Below, piece by piece: positions 63,190 through 64,000 of a DNA stretch of 64,000 bases. The DNA comes from Paragordius varius. Its lineage: Eukaryota > Nematomorpha. Under the pieces are notes generated by a model. It was not told the DNA's origin, did not search any database, and saw only the letters and a program-made list of their open reading frames with translations. The stretch covers positions 8,060,001-8,124,000 of the forward strand of contig OZ176054.1 of the NCBI GenBank assembly GCA_964247055.1, written 5' to 3'. Every line of letters begins with the position of its first letter. Within the stretch, counting starts at the first letter, position 1. Position numbers and translations under genes: made by a program.

Positions 63190-64000
63190 ATCTCGTGCTG
63201 CTACGCAGCCCGAGGAGGTCCTTCGGACTTCTGGGGGGGGGGGCATTTTTAATTTTATAGGCAATTTTGGTATGCGGCACGAAGTTTTAAAATGATTCAC
63301 ATAGTGTCATATACTGAAATTTGGCTCCAAAGACATGCTGTATGGATATGAATGCGCAGTTGTGGGCGGGTGGCCCCCTACCCAGAGGCCAATATAAAAA
63401 TGTAGTTGGATAAGAAAAATTGCCTTTATCCCTGGAATAATCGTTCAGTCCTAATAGTTTATGGAAGAATGGTTTCAAAACTAAATAATAGTTCAATGAT
63501 AGCGCATTTTTAGGGAGTAAAGGGCCTATTTAACGGTTAATTATAAAAATCCGCTTGACTAAAATTTTTGACTTTTTACGGGTAATACTTTAAGCAGCTA
63601 TTGAACTCTATGGCCTGATAGGTTTTCTGAAATTTAGCCCCAAAAGCACGCTATTTCGATATGACGGGTCAGTTTTTCGCGGGTAGCTCCTTACTCAGCT
63701 GCTATCATCAAAGAAACGGTGGACTAAAATTTTTGCCTTTTAACAAGGAATACGTGGAATCCATATTGAATTTTTACGGTCTCATACCTTAGGCAAAAAA
63801 TCGATTAAAAAAATATTTTTGTGGACTTTATTTTTTAAAAAAGGTGGCATTTTACGGGGGGAGCGGGTAAAAAGAAGGCCTAAATCAAAAAAATGAGTCG
63901 ACTATGTTCAGCGCGATCAAAAATAAGTAAACAAAAATCATATTTAAAATTGAATGGTCCAACACGTTCTCCAAAAAATTGTTTCAAAGACACGATTTTT
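63190..64000. repeat. Diverged tandem repeat, period about 160 bp
   Basis: GAAATTTGGCTCCAAA (63,317) recurs as GAAATTTAGCCCCAAA (63,630), and GACTAAAATTTTTGACTTTT (63,557) recurs as GACTAAAATTTTTGCCTTTT (63,722). This implies units of roughly 157-166 bp. Base composition is less AT-rich than the rest of the window, with a G10 run at 63,232-63,241. It continues past the window edge. No coding frame is supported. Confidence 0.5.

Overview
This is a very AT-rich stretch of a nuclear animal genome. The gene content points to an animal: a RhoA-type GTPase, a RABL3 homologue, the ribosome-assembly factor RPF2, and a four-helix claudin/TARP-family membrane protein. Fourteen introns in five genes, placed by homology or by ORF and phase, are only 22-25 nt long. 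Introns this small are described in dicyemid mesozoans, so a dicyemid or similarly reduced parasitic animal is my best guess. That assignment is inference and not proven here.

Layout. 1-19.2 kb: no host gene found; MITE-like repeats, two large fold-back elements (one carrying a PIF/Harbinger transposon) and a nested pair of hAT transposons. 19.2-19.7 kb: rhodanese-domain gene (minus). 19.8-23.9 kb: repeats and a hAT remnant. 24.0-24.9 kb: orphan single-pass membrane protein (plus). 27.5-27.9 kb: last two exons of an unrecognised gene (minus), with a decayed mariner just upstream. 29.2-31.1 kb: cluster of a TTAA-flanked MITE family. 31.2-36.4 kb: RPF2 (plus), with LINE remnants in a 4-kb intron. 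37.5-38.2 kb: Rho1 (minus), convergent with RPF2. 38.4-43.2 kb: repeats and a mariner. 45.9-51.4 kb: TARP/claudin-like gene (plus), with a second mariner in intron 1. 52.3-56.4 kb: repeats. 56.5-57.2 kb: RABL3 (plus). 57.4-60.4 kb: unrecognised helical protein (minus), convergent with RABL3. 62.0-63.2 kb: a LINE. 63.2-64.0 kb: a diverged tandem repeat.

The genes do not form an obvious pathway. They are scattered housekeeping and membrane genes in a transposon-rich background. Intron sizes are bimodal: either 22-25 nt, or 66 nt to 4 kb. Recognisable transposons lie only in the large introns. One TTAA-flanked MITE family lies just upstream of three of the start codons (RPF2, RABL3, rhodanese). 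No LTR retroelement, Polinton, viral gene, CRISPR array, rRNA or convincing tRNA was seen. All homology statements come from recognising motifs by eye; no database search was possible.
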